Assembly (NCBI GenBank): GCA_023423695.1
Contig: JAFAFA010000004.1
Location: forward strand, 1 to 64,000
Source: Pseudomonadota bacterium
GTDB lineage: Bacteria > Pseudomonadota > Alphaproteobacteria > Azospirillales > Azospirillaceae
Reading direction: 5' to 3'
DNA: 64,000 nt
Positions 17,419-24,605 of this stretch are shown here, in pieces. A program made the position numbers and the translations under genes. Below the pieces are notes generated by a model, which worked only from the letters and a program-made list of their open reading frames with translations, ran no database searches and was not told the DNA's origin. The number at the start of each line of letters is the position of its first letter. The first letter of the stretch is position 1.

Positions 17419-18641
17419 CCATGGCGGAGCAGGAGATCTCCGGCGACGGCATGCAATGCCCTGAAGCCCGGAATCCGGAGCTTCAGGTCCCCGATTCCCA
17501 AATCCTGGATTGCCCGATCCTGGTGGTGGACGACGCCGCCTTCAACCGCACCGTGATCGGCACCTTCCTGGCCGAGACGGGATTCCGCAAGGTCTCCTTC
17601 GCCACCAACGGGATGGAAGCGCTGGCGATGATCGAGGCCGGCATTCCCGACCTGCTGATCCTCGACATCATGATGCCGGGGATCGACGGCTACGAGGTCT
17701 GCCGCCGCCTGCGCGCCATGCCGGAGACGGCGGACCTGCCGATCCTGGTGCAGACCGCCCTGTTGTCGGGCGAGGACCGCAACAGGGCCTTCGCCGCCGG
17801 CACCACCGATCTGGTAACGAAGCCGCTCGAGCGGACGGAACTGCTGGCCCGCGTGCGCATCCATCTGGAAGACCGCGTGCTGATCCGCCGGCTGCAAAGC
17901 TACCGTGCGCGGGTGGAGGCGGAACTGTCCATCGCCCGCTCGATGCAGGAGCATCTGCTGCCGACGCCGGCGCAATGCACCGCCGTCGCCGCGGCGGCGG
18001 GGTGCACGTTGCGCGCCCACAGCGTGATCTCGCCCCATCTCGGCGGCGATCTCTGGGGGCTGCTGCCGCTCTCCGGCCGGCGCTTCGGCGTCTATCTGCT
18101 GAACGTCGCCGGCCGGGGCGTCTCGGCGACGCTGAACGCCTTCCGCCTGCACACCCTTCTGCAGGAGCTGGGCCCCATCCACGGCGAGGATGCCGCCGCC
18201 CTGCTGAGCGCCCTGAACGACCGCGCCGCCGGTCTGCTGGCACCGGGGGAGACGGCGACCATGACCTACGGCGTTGTCGATGCCGAGATCGGGCGCTTCA
18301 CCCACGCCTCCGCCCGGGGGGCGCCGCCGATGATCCTGCGCGGCGACGGTGGATCGGACTTCGGCGCCGCCACCGGACTGGCGATCGGCATCGCGCCCGG
18401 CACCCGCTATCGCGCCGAGGTCATGGAGCTGCCGCCGGGCGCCGTGCTGGCGCTTTACTCCGTTGCTGTGCTGGAAGCACTGGATGCCGGCGGGACCGGG
18501 GTCGGGCTCGGCTGGATGATCGCCCGCGCGGTGACGGAAGGCGACGGCTTCGAGGCCGTCGTGCGCTCGCTCGGCTTTGCGCTGGGGCAGGTCAGCGGCG
18601 ACGATCACACGCTGCTGTGGATCGAGCGGGGGACCAGGTGA
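17415..18641 (+). CDS. Response regulator with degenerate PP2C (SpoIIE/RsbU) domain
   Basis: The 408-residue protein has an intact receiver (phospho-acceptor Asp84 in LILDIMMP, Thr in VQTALL, Lys in VTKPL), a coiled linker, and a PP2C domain of the RsbU type. Two metal ligands remain (Asp212 in GGDLWG and the DDHT pair near 396). The D of DxxGHG is Asn230 (LNVAGRG), and the D of the TDG-like motif is Val350 (LYSVAV). It is probably not an active phosphatase. The GTG at 17415 overlaps the previous stop and has GAGG eight bases upstream; ATG at 17421 is the alternative. Confidence 0.88.
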   Translation: MTMAEQEISGDGMQCPEARNPELQVPDSQILDCPILVVDDAAFNRTVIGTFLAETGFRKVSFATNGMEALAMIEAGIPDLLILDIMMPGIDGYEVCRRLRAMPETADLPILVQTALLSGEDRNRAFAAGTTDLVTKPLERTELLARVRIHLEDRVLIRRLQSYRARVEAELSIARSMQEHLLPTPAQCTAVAAAAGCTLRAHSVISPHLGGDLWGLLPLSGRRFGVYLLNVAGRGVSATLNAFRLHTLLQELGPIHGEDAAALLSALNDRAAGLLAPGETATMTYGVVDAEIGRFTHASARGAPPMILRGDGGSDFGAATGLAIGIAPGTRYRAEVMELPPGAVLALYSVAVLEALDAGGTGVGLGWMIARAVTEGDGFEAVVRSLGFALGQVSGDDHTLLWIERGTR

Positions 18642-19855
18642 ATACCGGGGACATGATGGCCGCCGGCCCGCTTGCTGGGGGAAGCGATCCCGCGGACGGA
18701 TTGACCGGCGCCCGCGTGCTGGTCGTCGACGACAACCGGATCAACCGCCATCTCCTGCTGGCCCTGCTGGAGCGCGGCGGCATCACCCTGGTCGAACAGG
18801 CGGAGGATGGGCAGGAGGCGCTGGCCCTGATGGAGTGCTTCAAGCCGGATCTCGTCCTGCTCGACTTGATGATGCCGCAGATGGACGGGTTCGAGATGTG
18901 CCGGCTGCTGCGCGCCGACCCGCAATGGAAATCGCTGCCGGTGCTGGTGCAGTCCAGCCTGAACCGCGTCGAGGACCGTGCCCGCGCCTTCCGCGCCGGT
19001 GCGACCGATTACGTCACCAAGCCGCTCAACGCGGTGGAGTTGCTGGCCCGCGTCCGCATCCACCTTCGCAAACGCGCCATGCTGCGCGACCTGGAGGAGT
19101 ATCACAGCCGGACAGAGAGGGAGCTGGCGCTCGCCCGCGCCATGCAAAGCCGGCTGCTGCCCGGTCCCGACCGTCTGGCGGAATTGCAGGCGGCGACCGG
19201 CATCGCCATCGACGCCCATTTCGCCCCATCGTCCGAGCTGGGCGGCGATTTCTGGGGCGTCGACCGGCTGCCGGGCGGCCGGGTCGCCGTCTACATGGTG
19301 GATTTCTCCGGTCATGGCGTGGGAGCGGCGCTGAACACCTTCCGGCTGGACGCCATCTGCCGCCAGATCGGCAGCACGGAGTTGACCCCTGCCGAGTTCC
19401 TGGCCGCGATCAACCGCCGGCTGTGCGGCCTGCTGCCCTGCGGCCAGTTCGCCACCATGCTGGCCGGCCTGATCGACCCGGTGGCGGGGGTGTTCGATTA
19501 CGCCTCGGCCGGATCGACGACGCCGATGATGTGGCTGCCCGGCGACGAGGCGCCGCGGCTGGGCGACGGCAGCGGCCTGCCGCTCGGCCTGCTGCCATCC
19601 GCCACCTATGACAGCCGGCAGCTGCCGATGCCGCCGGGTGCAAGGCTGTTCCTCTACTCCGACGCGGCGATCGAGATTCCGCTCGGCTCGGACGGTCACG
19701 ATGTGCTGGACGAACCGGGTCTCGCCGCGCTGCTCGCCCGCCGCCTGCACGAACCCGACGGCGCCCGCCTGCTCGAAGGCTTGCTGGACGATCTCCACTC
19801 CACCGGCCCCATCGACGACGACCTGACGGCGCTGCTGGTGTCCCGGCGGAGGTGA
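18638..19855 (+). CDS. Response regulator with intact PP2C serine phosphatase domain
   Basis: The 405-residue protein is a paralogue of the upstream gene. The receiver has phospho-acceptor Asp76 (LLDLMMPQMDG), Ser switch and Lys (VTKPLN). The PP2C domain keeps Asp204 (GGDFWG), Asp222 (VDFSGHG), Asp342 (LYSDAAIE) and the DDLT acidic pair near 395, so it should dephosphorylate a phosphoserine partner, most simply the STAS protein encoded at 16274. The GTG at 18638 overlaps the preceding stop as GTGA. It is the last gene of the operon, convergent with rpsD. Confidence 0.92.
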   Translation: MNTGDMMAAGPLAGGSDPADGLTGARVLVVDDNRINRHLLLALLERGGITLVEQAEDGQEALALMECFKPDLVLLDLMMPQMDGFEMCRLLRADPQWKSLPVLVQSSLNRVEDRARAFRAGATDYVTKPLNAVELLARVRIHLRKRAMLRDLEEYHSRTERELALARAMQSRLLPGPDRLAELQAATGIAIDAHFAPSSELGGDFWGVDRLPGGRVAVYMVDFSGHGVGAALNTFRLDAICRQIGSTELTPAEFLAAINRRLCGLLPCGQFATMLAGLIDPVAGVFDYASAGSTTPMMWLPGDEAPRLGDGSGLPLGLLPSATYDSRQLPMPPGARLFLYSDAAIEIPLGSDGHDVLDEPGLAALLARRLHEPDGARLLEGLLDDLHSTGPIDDDLTALLVSRRR

Positions 19856-19900
19856 ATGCCGGGTCCGGTGGGCCAGCGCCGCATCCACAGCATCCGCCAA

Positions 19901-19934
19901 AAGCAAAAAGGCCGCCCCCGAGGGAGCGGCCTTT
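19901..19934 (-). terminator. Rho-independent terminator of rpsD
   Basis: A perfect 9-bp stem (AAAGGCCGC 19907-19915 with GCGGCCTTT 19926-19934) lies 24 bp beyond the rpsD stop. On the minus strand the hairpin is followed by a T-tract (TTTTTGCTTTT). It may also slow read-through from the convergent chemosensory operon, though on the plus strand the T-run is short. Confidence 0.85.
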
Positions 19935-19957
19935 CGCGTTCGGCGGGAGCCGACCGA

Positions 19958-20572
19958 TCAGCGCGAGTAGAACTCGATGACCAGGTTCGGTTCCATCTGG
20001 ACCGGGTACGGGACGTCGGCCAGCAGCGGGGCGCGGACGAAGCGGCCCTTCAGCGCGCTGCTGTCGACTTCCAGGTAATCGGGGATGTCACGCTCGCCGG
20101 AAGCGGCGGCTTCCAGGACCAGCGCCATCTGCTTGGACTTGGCGCGCACCTCGACGGTGTCGTTGTCCTTGATCCGGGCCGAGGCGATGTTCAGGCGGCG
20201 GCCGTTGACCAGGATGTGGCCGTGGTTGATCAGCTGGCGCGCGGCGAACGGGGTCGGCGCGAACTTCATGCGGTAGACCACGGCGTCCAGACGGCGCTCC
20301 AGCAGGCCGATCAGGTTCTCGCCGGTGTCGCCCTTGCGGCGGACGGCCTCGGCATAGATGCGGCGGAACTGCTTCTCGCCGATGTTGCCGTAGTAGCCCT
20401 TCAGCTTCTGCTTGGCCATCAGCTGCAGACCGTAGTCCGACGGCTTCTTGCGGCGCTGGCCATGCTGGCCCGGGCCATACTCGCGCTTGTTCAGCGGGCT
20501 CTTGGCACGGCCCCACAGGTTGACGCCAAGGCGGCGGTCGATCTTGTACTTGGACTCTTGACGCTTGCTCAT
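19958..20572 (-). CDS. rpsD: 30S ribosomal protein S4
   Basis: S4 nucleates assembly of the 30S subunit by binding 16S rRNA. The 204-residue protein starts MSKRQESKYKIDRRLG and contains the S4 RNA-binding domain (RLDAVVYRMKFAPTPFAARQLINHGHILVNGRRLN). It ends with VQMEPNLVIEFYSR, the usual C-terminus. The start at 20572 is fixed by conservation; upstream in-frame sequence is not S4-like. It is a single-gene unit with its own promoter and terminator, as in other alphaproteobacteria. Confidence 0.98.
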   Translation of the reverse strand: MSKRQESKYKIDRRLGVNLWGRAKSPLNKREYGPGQHGQRRKKPSDYGLQLMAKQKLKGYYGNIGEKQFRRIYAEAVRRKGDTGENLIGLLERRLDAVVYRMKFAPTPFAARQLINHGHILVNGRRLNIASARIKDNDTVEVRAKSKQMALVLEAAASGERDIPDYLEVDSSALKGRFVRAPLLADVPYPVQMEPNLVIEFYSR

Positions 20573-20693
20573 AACTCTCAGGCCTCGTTGGACACGAGTT
20601 GATGTTGTCCCGGTAGTTCCGACCGCCCTTTCAGGCGGCGGACGGGGCGCCAAAGATTGCGCGCGCCCGCTTTCCCAGGAGGTGAAGGCGCGC

Positions 20694-20721
20694 ACAATAC
20701 CCATTGGCGTGCCGGAGTCAA
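20694..20721 (-). promoter_or_regulatory. Putative sigma70 promoter of rpsD
   Basis: On the minus strand TTGACT (20721-20716) and TATTGT (20699-20694) are separated by 16 bases. This predicts a leader of about 115 bases before the rpsD ATG, long enough for translational feedback by S4, though no specific structure was identified. Confidence 0.55.
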
Positions 20722-20823
20722 GCTCGACGCTTCAGGCCCCATCCCCTATCGGGAGCCCCTTGCATCCCCCGGCCTTTTGCGCTCCCCTTCCCCGGACCGC
20801 AAGCGGCAGGCAGGAATGAGGCG

Positions 20824-21996
20824 ATGGAACGGGTTGAGTGCGTGGTCGTCGGGGCGGGGGTGGTCGGTCTGGCGGTGGCGCGACGGCTGGCGCGGGCCGG
20901 GCGCGAGGTGATCGTGCTGGAGGCGGCGGACGCCATCGGCACCGGCACCAGTTCCCGCAACTCCGAAGTCATCCATGCCGGCATCTATTATCCCACCGGC
21001 AGCCTGCGCGCCCGGCTGTGCGTGCCCGGCCGCGACGCTCTCTACGACTACTGCGCCGCCCATGGCGTGGAGCATCGCCGCATCGGCAAGCTGATCGTCG
21101 CGACTGAGGAAAGCCAGTTGCCGAAGCTGGCGGCGATCCGTGCCCAGGCCGCCGCCAACGGCGTCACCGACCTGACGGAGGTCGACGCCGCCACGGCGAT
21201 GCGGTGGGAACCGAACCTGCGCACCGTCGGTGCCCTGCTGTCGCCCTCCACCGGCATCATCGACAGCCACGGGCTGATGCTGGCCCTGCTGGGCGACGCC
21301 GAGGAGGCCGGCGCGATGCTGGCGCTGCAGAGTCCCCTGCTGCGCTCCCACCGCGCCGCCGGCGGGTTCGAGCTGGAGGTCGGCGGGGCGGAGCCGATGC
21401 GGATCGCCTGCTCCACCCTGGTCAACGCCGCCGGGCTGGGTGCCTGGACCGTCGCCCGCGGCCTGGAGGGGCTGGATGCCGCGCATGTGCCGCCGCGGGT
21501 GCTGGCCAAGGGCAACTACTATGCGCTGGCCGCCGGCCGGTCTCCCTTCTCGCGGCTGGTCTATCCGGTGCCGGTGGAGGGCGGGCTGGGCGTCCACCTG
21601 ACGCTGGACCTTGCCGGACAGGCCCGTTTCGGTCCCGACGTGGAATGGCTGGGCGACATCGCCGGCCATAGAGAGGGGCCCATCGACTATGCCGTCGATC
21701 CGGTCCGCGCCGACTCCTTCTACGGTGCGGTGCGCGCCTATTGGCCGGGGCTGCCCGACCATGCGCTGGTGCCGGCCTATTCGGGCGTGCGGCCCAAGCT
21801 GAGCGGACCGGGGCAGCCGCAGGCCGATTTCCTGATCCAGGGACCGGGGACCCATAGGGTGGAGGGGCTGGTCAACCTGTTCGGCATCGAATCGCCCGGC
21901 CTGACCTCCTGCCTCGCCATCGCCGACGCGGTGGCGGCGGAGCTGGGCGAGGCTCCGGAGATCATTGGTGGTGCTTGGGGCCCACAGGGTTCTTGA
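20824..21996 (+). CDS. FAD-dependent oxidoreductase, L-2-hydroxyglutarate oxidase-like
   Basis: This 390-residue flavoprotein belongs to the DAO family and most resembles LhgO/L2HGDH enzymes, which oxidise L-2-hydroxyglutarate to 2-oxoglutarate. The N-terminal dinucleotide-binding motif VVVGAGVVGLAVARRLA is followed by SSRNSEVIHAGIYYPTGSLRARLC, a strong LhgO-type signature. The YPVPVEGGLGVHLTLDL and YSGVRPKL segments also fit. The ATG at 20824 follows GAGG. The assignment to substrate is by family resemblance only. Confidence 0.88.
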   Translation: MERVECVVVGAGVVGLAVARRLARAGREVIVLEAADAIGTGTSSRNSEVIHAGIYYPTGSLRARLCVPGRDALYDYCAAHGVEHRRIGKLIVATEESQLPKLAAIRAQAAANGVTDLTEVDAATAMRWEPNLRTVGALLSPSTGIIDSHGLMLALLGDAEEAGAMLALQSPLLRSHRAAGGFELEVGGAEPMRIACSTLVNAAGLGAWTVARGLEGLDAAHVPPRVLAKGNYYALAAGRSPFSRLVYPVPVEGGLGVHLTLDLAGQARFGPDVEWLGDIAGHREGPIDYAVDPVRADSFYGAVRAYWPGLPDHALVPAYSGVRPKLSGPGQPQADFLIQGPGTHRVEGLVNLFGIESPGLTSCLAIADAVAAELGEAPEIIGGAWGPQGS

Positions 21997-22022
21997 CCGC
22001 GACCCCGGCTCTCCCAATCTAT
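21992..22022 (+). promoter_or_regulatory. Putative sigma32 heat-shock promoter of hsp20
   Basis: CTTGAC (21992-21997) and CCCAATCTA (22013-22021) are separated by 15 bases. This matches the RpoH pattern CTTGAA-N13-15-CCCCATNTA with one mismatch in each element. The -35 box overlaps the stop codon of the upstream oxidase gene. A transcript would begin near 22029, about 93 bases before the hsp20 start. Confidence 0.6.
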
Positions 22023-22121
22023 AGGCGTGGTGGCGCCGGCATGTGCTGGGCCGCCGATCCGCCGGGCGCCGGAAACGGGCCCATGTTCCGCAACTCGCTC
22101 CCGTCGTGAGGAGGATGCGTC

Positions 22122-22595
22122 GTGACGACTCGCCTTTCGCTCTTCAACAGCCCGCTGCTTCTCGGCTTCGATCAGTTCGAGCGGACGCTCGACCGCATCG
22201 CCAAGAATTCGGCCGAAGGCTATCCTCCCTACAACATCGAGCAGATCGGCGACGACGGCCTGCGGATCACGCTTGCCGTGGCCGGCTTCACCTCCGAAGA
22301 CCTGTCGGTCCAGATCGAGGACAACCAGCTCGTCATCCGCGGCCGGCAGACCGACGACAAGTCGCGCGTCTACCTGCATCGCGGCATCGCCGCCCGGCAG
22401 TTCCAGCGCAGCTTCGTCCTGGCCGAAGGGATAGAGGTTGTGGGCTGCTCGCTCGACAACGGGCTGCTCAACATCGACCTGACCCGTCCGATGCCGGAAC
22501 CGAAGGTCCGCACCATCAAGATCGAGCAGCCGAAGAAATCCGCCGGTGCCATGCCGCGCACCATCGACGTGTCCGCCGACGGCAAGGACGACTGA
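22122..22595 (+). CDS. Small heat-shock protein, Hsp20/IbpA type
   Basis: This ATP-independent chaperone holds unfolding proteins in large oligomers. The 157 residues contain the alpha-crystallin domain from YNIEQIGDDGLRITLAVAGF to about residue 130, including GRQTDDKSRVYLHRGIAARQFQRSF, typical of IbpA-like members. The GTG start at 22122 follows GAGGAGG. A sigma32-like promoter lies upstream, and a DUF1150 gene follows, an arrangement frequent in alphaproteobacteria. Confidence 0.94.
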   Translation: MTTRLSLFNSPLLLGFDQFERTLDRIAKNSAEGYPPYNIEQIGDDGLRITLAVAGFTSEDLSVQIEDNQLVIRGRQTDDKSRVYLHRGIAARQFQRSFVLAEGIEVVGCSLDNGLLNIDLTRPMPEPKVRTIKIEQPKKSAGAMPRTIDVSADGKDD

Positions 22596-22685
22596 CCCGG
22601 CCGCCCACCTGCCTTCCCGACATTCTGCCCCGACACTCTGCACGCGCGGCCGCCCATGATGGGGAGCCGCCGGGAGACCACGATC

Positions 22686-22907
22686 ATGATGAACGATACC
22701 CACAGCCAGCTGCGCCAGCTGTCGACCCAGGATTTCGCCAGCTTCGGCCTGGGCGACGTCGCCTATGTCCGCCCGGTCGAACTCGAGGGCACCGCCGCCT
22801 TCGCGATCCATGCCGCCGACGGCACGCCGCTGAGCGTCGTCGCCGACCGCGAGCTGGCCTTCGCCGCCATCGTGCAGAACGACATGGAGCCGGTCAGCGT
22901 CCACTGA
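22686..22907 (+). CDS. DUF1150 family small protein
   Basis: The 73-residue protein has the family pattern ALxQFASFGLGDVAYVRPV, here DFASFGLGDVAYVRPVELEG, followed by AFAIHAADGTPLSVVADRELAFAAI and a C-terminus with DMEPVSVH. Function is unknown. It follows the hsp20 gene by 90 bp, and the two often occur together, so a stress-related role is plausible. The start at 22686 is chosen over 22656 and 22689; GGGAG lies upstream. Confidence 0.85.
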   Translation: MMNDTHSQLRQLSTQDFASFGLGDVAYVRPVELEGTAAFAIHAADGTPLSVVADRELAFAAIVQNDMEPVSVH

Positions 22908-23004
22908 CCGCCCGACGCTGTGCGCCGGCAAGAAGGGCCAGGCGCACGGCGGCCGGCATCTCGATCCTTGTCAGCCCTAACTCCTGTTGTAAGGTGCGCT
23001 CTGC

Positions 23005-23136
23005 GATAATCACGGGCGCTAAGCAGGATTTCCGAACTCCGCCTACAGATGGACGGGCTCGGAAATCCTGCAGAACCATAGAGTCCGCAGGTTTGCCCAG
23101 GCCGAGTCATGTGTGGCCCGATCTGGGCAGACCTGC
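23005..23136 (+). other. Two consecutive long hairpins in the leader of the next gene
   Basis: Hairpin 1 has a perfect 13-bp stem (GCAGGATTTCCGA 23023-23035 with TCGGAAATCCTGC 23059-23071, 23-base loop). Hairpin 2 has a 14-bp stem with one G-U-type mismatch (GCAGGTTTGCCCAG 23087-23100 with CTGGGCAGACCTGC 23123-23136, 22-base loop). A -10-like GATAAT lies at 23005-23010. No long T-run follows. They sit between the DUF1150 gene and the gene at 23169 and could be a structured leader, attenuator or small RNA. Confidence 0.6.
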
Positions 23137-23168
23137 TTGGACGCGAATAGGCATCGGGGGACGGTCGG

Positions 23169-24245
23169 TTGGACGGCGGGGCGAGCGATACGGCAGTGGA
23201 CACGAAGACCGCAGCCGAGACGGAAAAACGGAAGGTGTGGGATGACGAGGCCCGCGACTCCCTGCACATTCTTCCCCTGTCGTCGATTCCGCTGGACACC
23301 CCCGGCCTGCAGCATGCCCGGCTGATCAAGAATGTCCGGCTGCAGACGGTGGTGGAGATGTTCCACGACGCCCAGGCCGGCAGCGGTCAGGTGACCGCCC
23401 GCCATCTGCCCGCCTATTTCGAATCCTACAAGGACGAGATCGAGCGCGATCTGGTGAAGCTGGAGAAGATCGGCGCCGCCTCCAGCTTCGACGTCTACTC
23501 CTCGCGCATCGAGCTGCGGCGGCTGAACATCGACGTCAACAACGTCGAATCGCTGACCCTGTCCGACCGCAAGAAGGCGGAACTGACCAACTACATGCGG
23601 GTCTTCACCCGGCCGCTGATGGAATACGTCTACGGCACGGAGGAACTCCAGGTCGCGGACGTGACCGACATCATCCAGCTGTTCGCCAACCCCAACCGGG
23701 AGGAGGCGCTGCGCAACCTGCGCATGATGGCCGACCGGCTGGACATCGGCCTGAACGAGATTCCGCAGTTCCTGGAGGAATACGGCGACATCTTCCTGTC
23801 GCTGGCCTATTTCCGCAAATGTCTGGACGAGATCGTGCCGGAGGTGCAGCGCTTCGTCACCTGGATGGGCGAGATCCGCAGTTCCGCCGAGGTGAAGCGC
23901 GATTCGCGGCAGATGCGGCTGCTGGACGACATCGCCCGCGACCTGACCGACATCGCCACCTCCATCACCGGCCGTTTCGAGAGCTTCGACAACCGCTCCA
24001 AGGATTTCTGGAGCGACATCAACGCCGACACCTTCCGCGCCATCCGCGAACTGATCTCATCCCACCATGTCACCATCGGCGGGGTGCTGTGCGGTCTGGC
24101 GGTGAAGATGAACCTGTGGAAGCACCGCTTCGCCCGTGGCGGCGGCGGTCCGAACCGGCGCCTGGAGTTCGTGAAGTCGGAGATCCTGCCCGGCCTCTCC
24201 CACATCAAGGCGCTGGAGCAGTCGGCGCGGACGGGGCACCTTTAG
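23169..24245 (+). CDS. Conserved-looking hypothetical protein, all-helical
   Basis: I do not recognise this 358-residue protein. It has no signal peptide and no clear membrane segment, is predicted mostly helical, and is rich in charged residues (for example FESYKDEIERDLVKLEKIG and LRNLRMMADRLDIG). The C-terminus is basic with a Gly run (RFARGGGGPNRR). Codon use matches the neighbours, and the reading frame is uninterrupted, so it is a real gene. The TTG at 23169 follows GGGGAC; GTG at 23196 is an alternative. Two long hairpins lie just upstream. Confidence 0.75.
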   Translation: MDGGASDTAVDTKTAAETEKRKVWDDEARDSLHILPLSSIPLDTPGLQHARLIKNVRLQTVVEMFHDAQAGSGQVTARHLPAYFESYKDEIERDLVKLEKIGAASSFDVYSSRIELRRLNIDVNNVESLTLSDRKKAELTNYMRVFTRPLMEYVYGTEELQVADVTDIIQLFANPNREEALRNLRMMADRLDIGLNEIPQFLEEYGDIFLSLAYFRKCLDEIVPEVQRFVTWMGEIRSSAEVKRDSRQMRLLDDIARDLTDIATSITGRFESFDNRSKDFWSDINADTFRAIRELISSHHVTIGGVLCGLAVKMNLWKHRFARGGGGPNRRLEFVKSEILPGLSHIKALEQSARTGHL

Positions 24246-24273
24246 GCGAAAGGCACTGCCCCGGCGGGCGCCG

Positions 24274-24477
24274 TCAATCCATCGAGAGAATCGTCGCAAG
24301 CGCGTGGTTGTCCAGCAGGCACGTCGCGGCCAGCGTCAGGATCGGCACGAGGAACAGCAGCCCGATGACACAACGCACGATCAGATCGGTGCGGCGGGCG
24401 GAGCGGCAGAGCGGACACTCGTCGGGACCGTGCCCGTAGTCGGAGCCGCAATAGGGACAGGCTGTGGTATCGACCAT
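24274..24477 (-). CDS. Zinc-ribbon membrane miniprotein (paralogue 1)
   Basis: The 67-residue protein from ATG 24477 begins MVDTTACPYCG and contains a C-x2-C-x10-C-x2-C zinc ribbon followed directly by RSARR and a single transmembrane helix (VRCVIGLLFLVPILTLAATCLL). The basic RSxRR between ribbon and helix suggests the ribbon is cytoplasmic. It follows the chemoreceptor gene at 24606 on the same strand. A paralogue with identical cysteine spacing lies on the other side of that receptor at 26822. Function is unknown. Confidence 0.75.
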   Translation of the reverse strand: MVDTTACPYCGSDYGHGPDECPLCRSARRTDLIVRCVIGLLFLVPILTLAATCLLDNHALATILSMD

Positions 24478-24605
24478 GGCGAACGGGCTTTCGGAACGGG
24501 CCGGCGGCCGTGGAGCTGCCGCCATTCTGGACCGGCGCGGCACCCGAACGTCATGAATTCACTGTCATCTTGCCGTCTTTGCCCCCTCTGTGGCCGAAGG
24601 GACGC

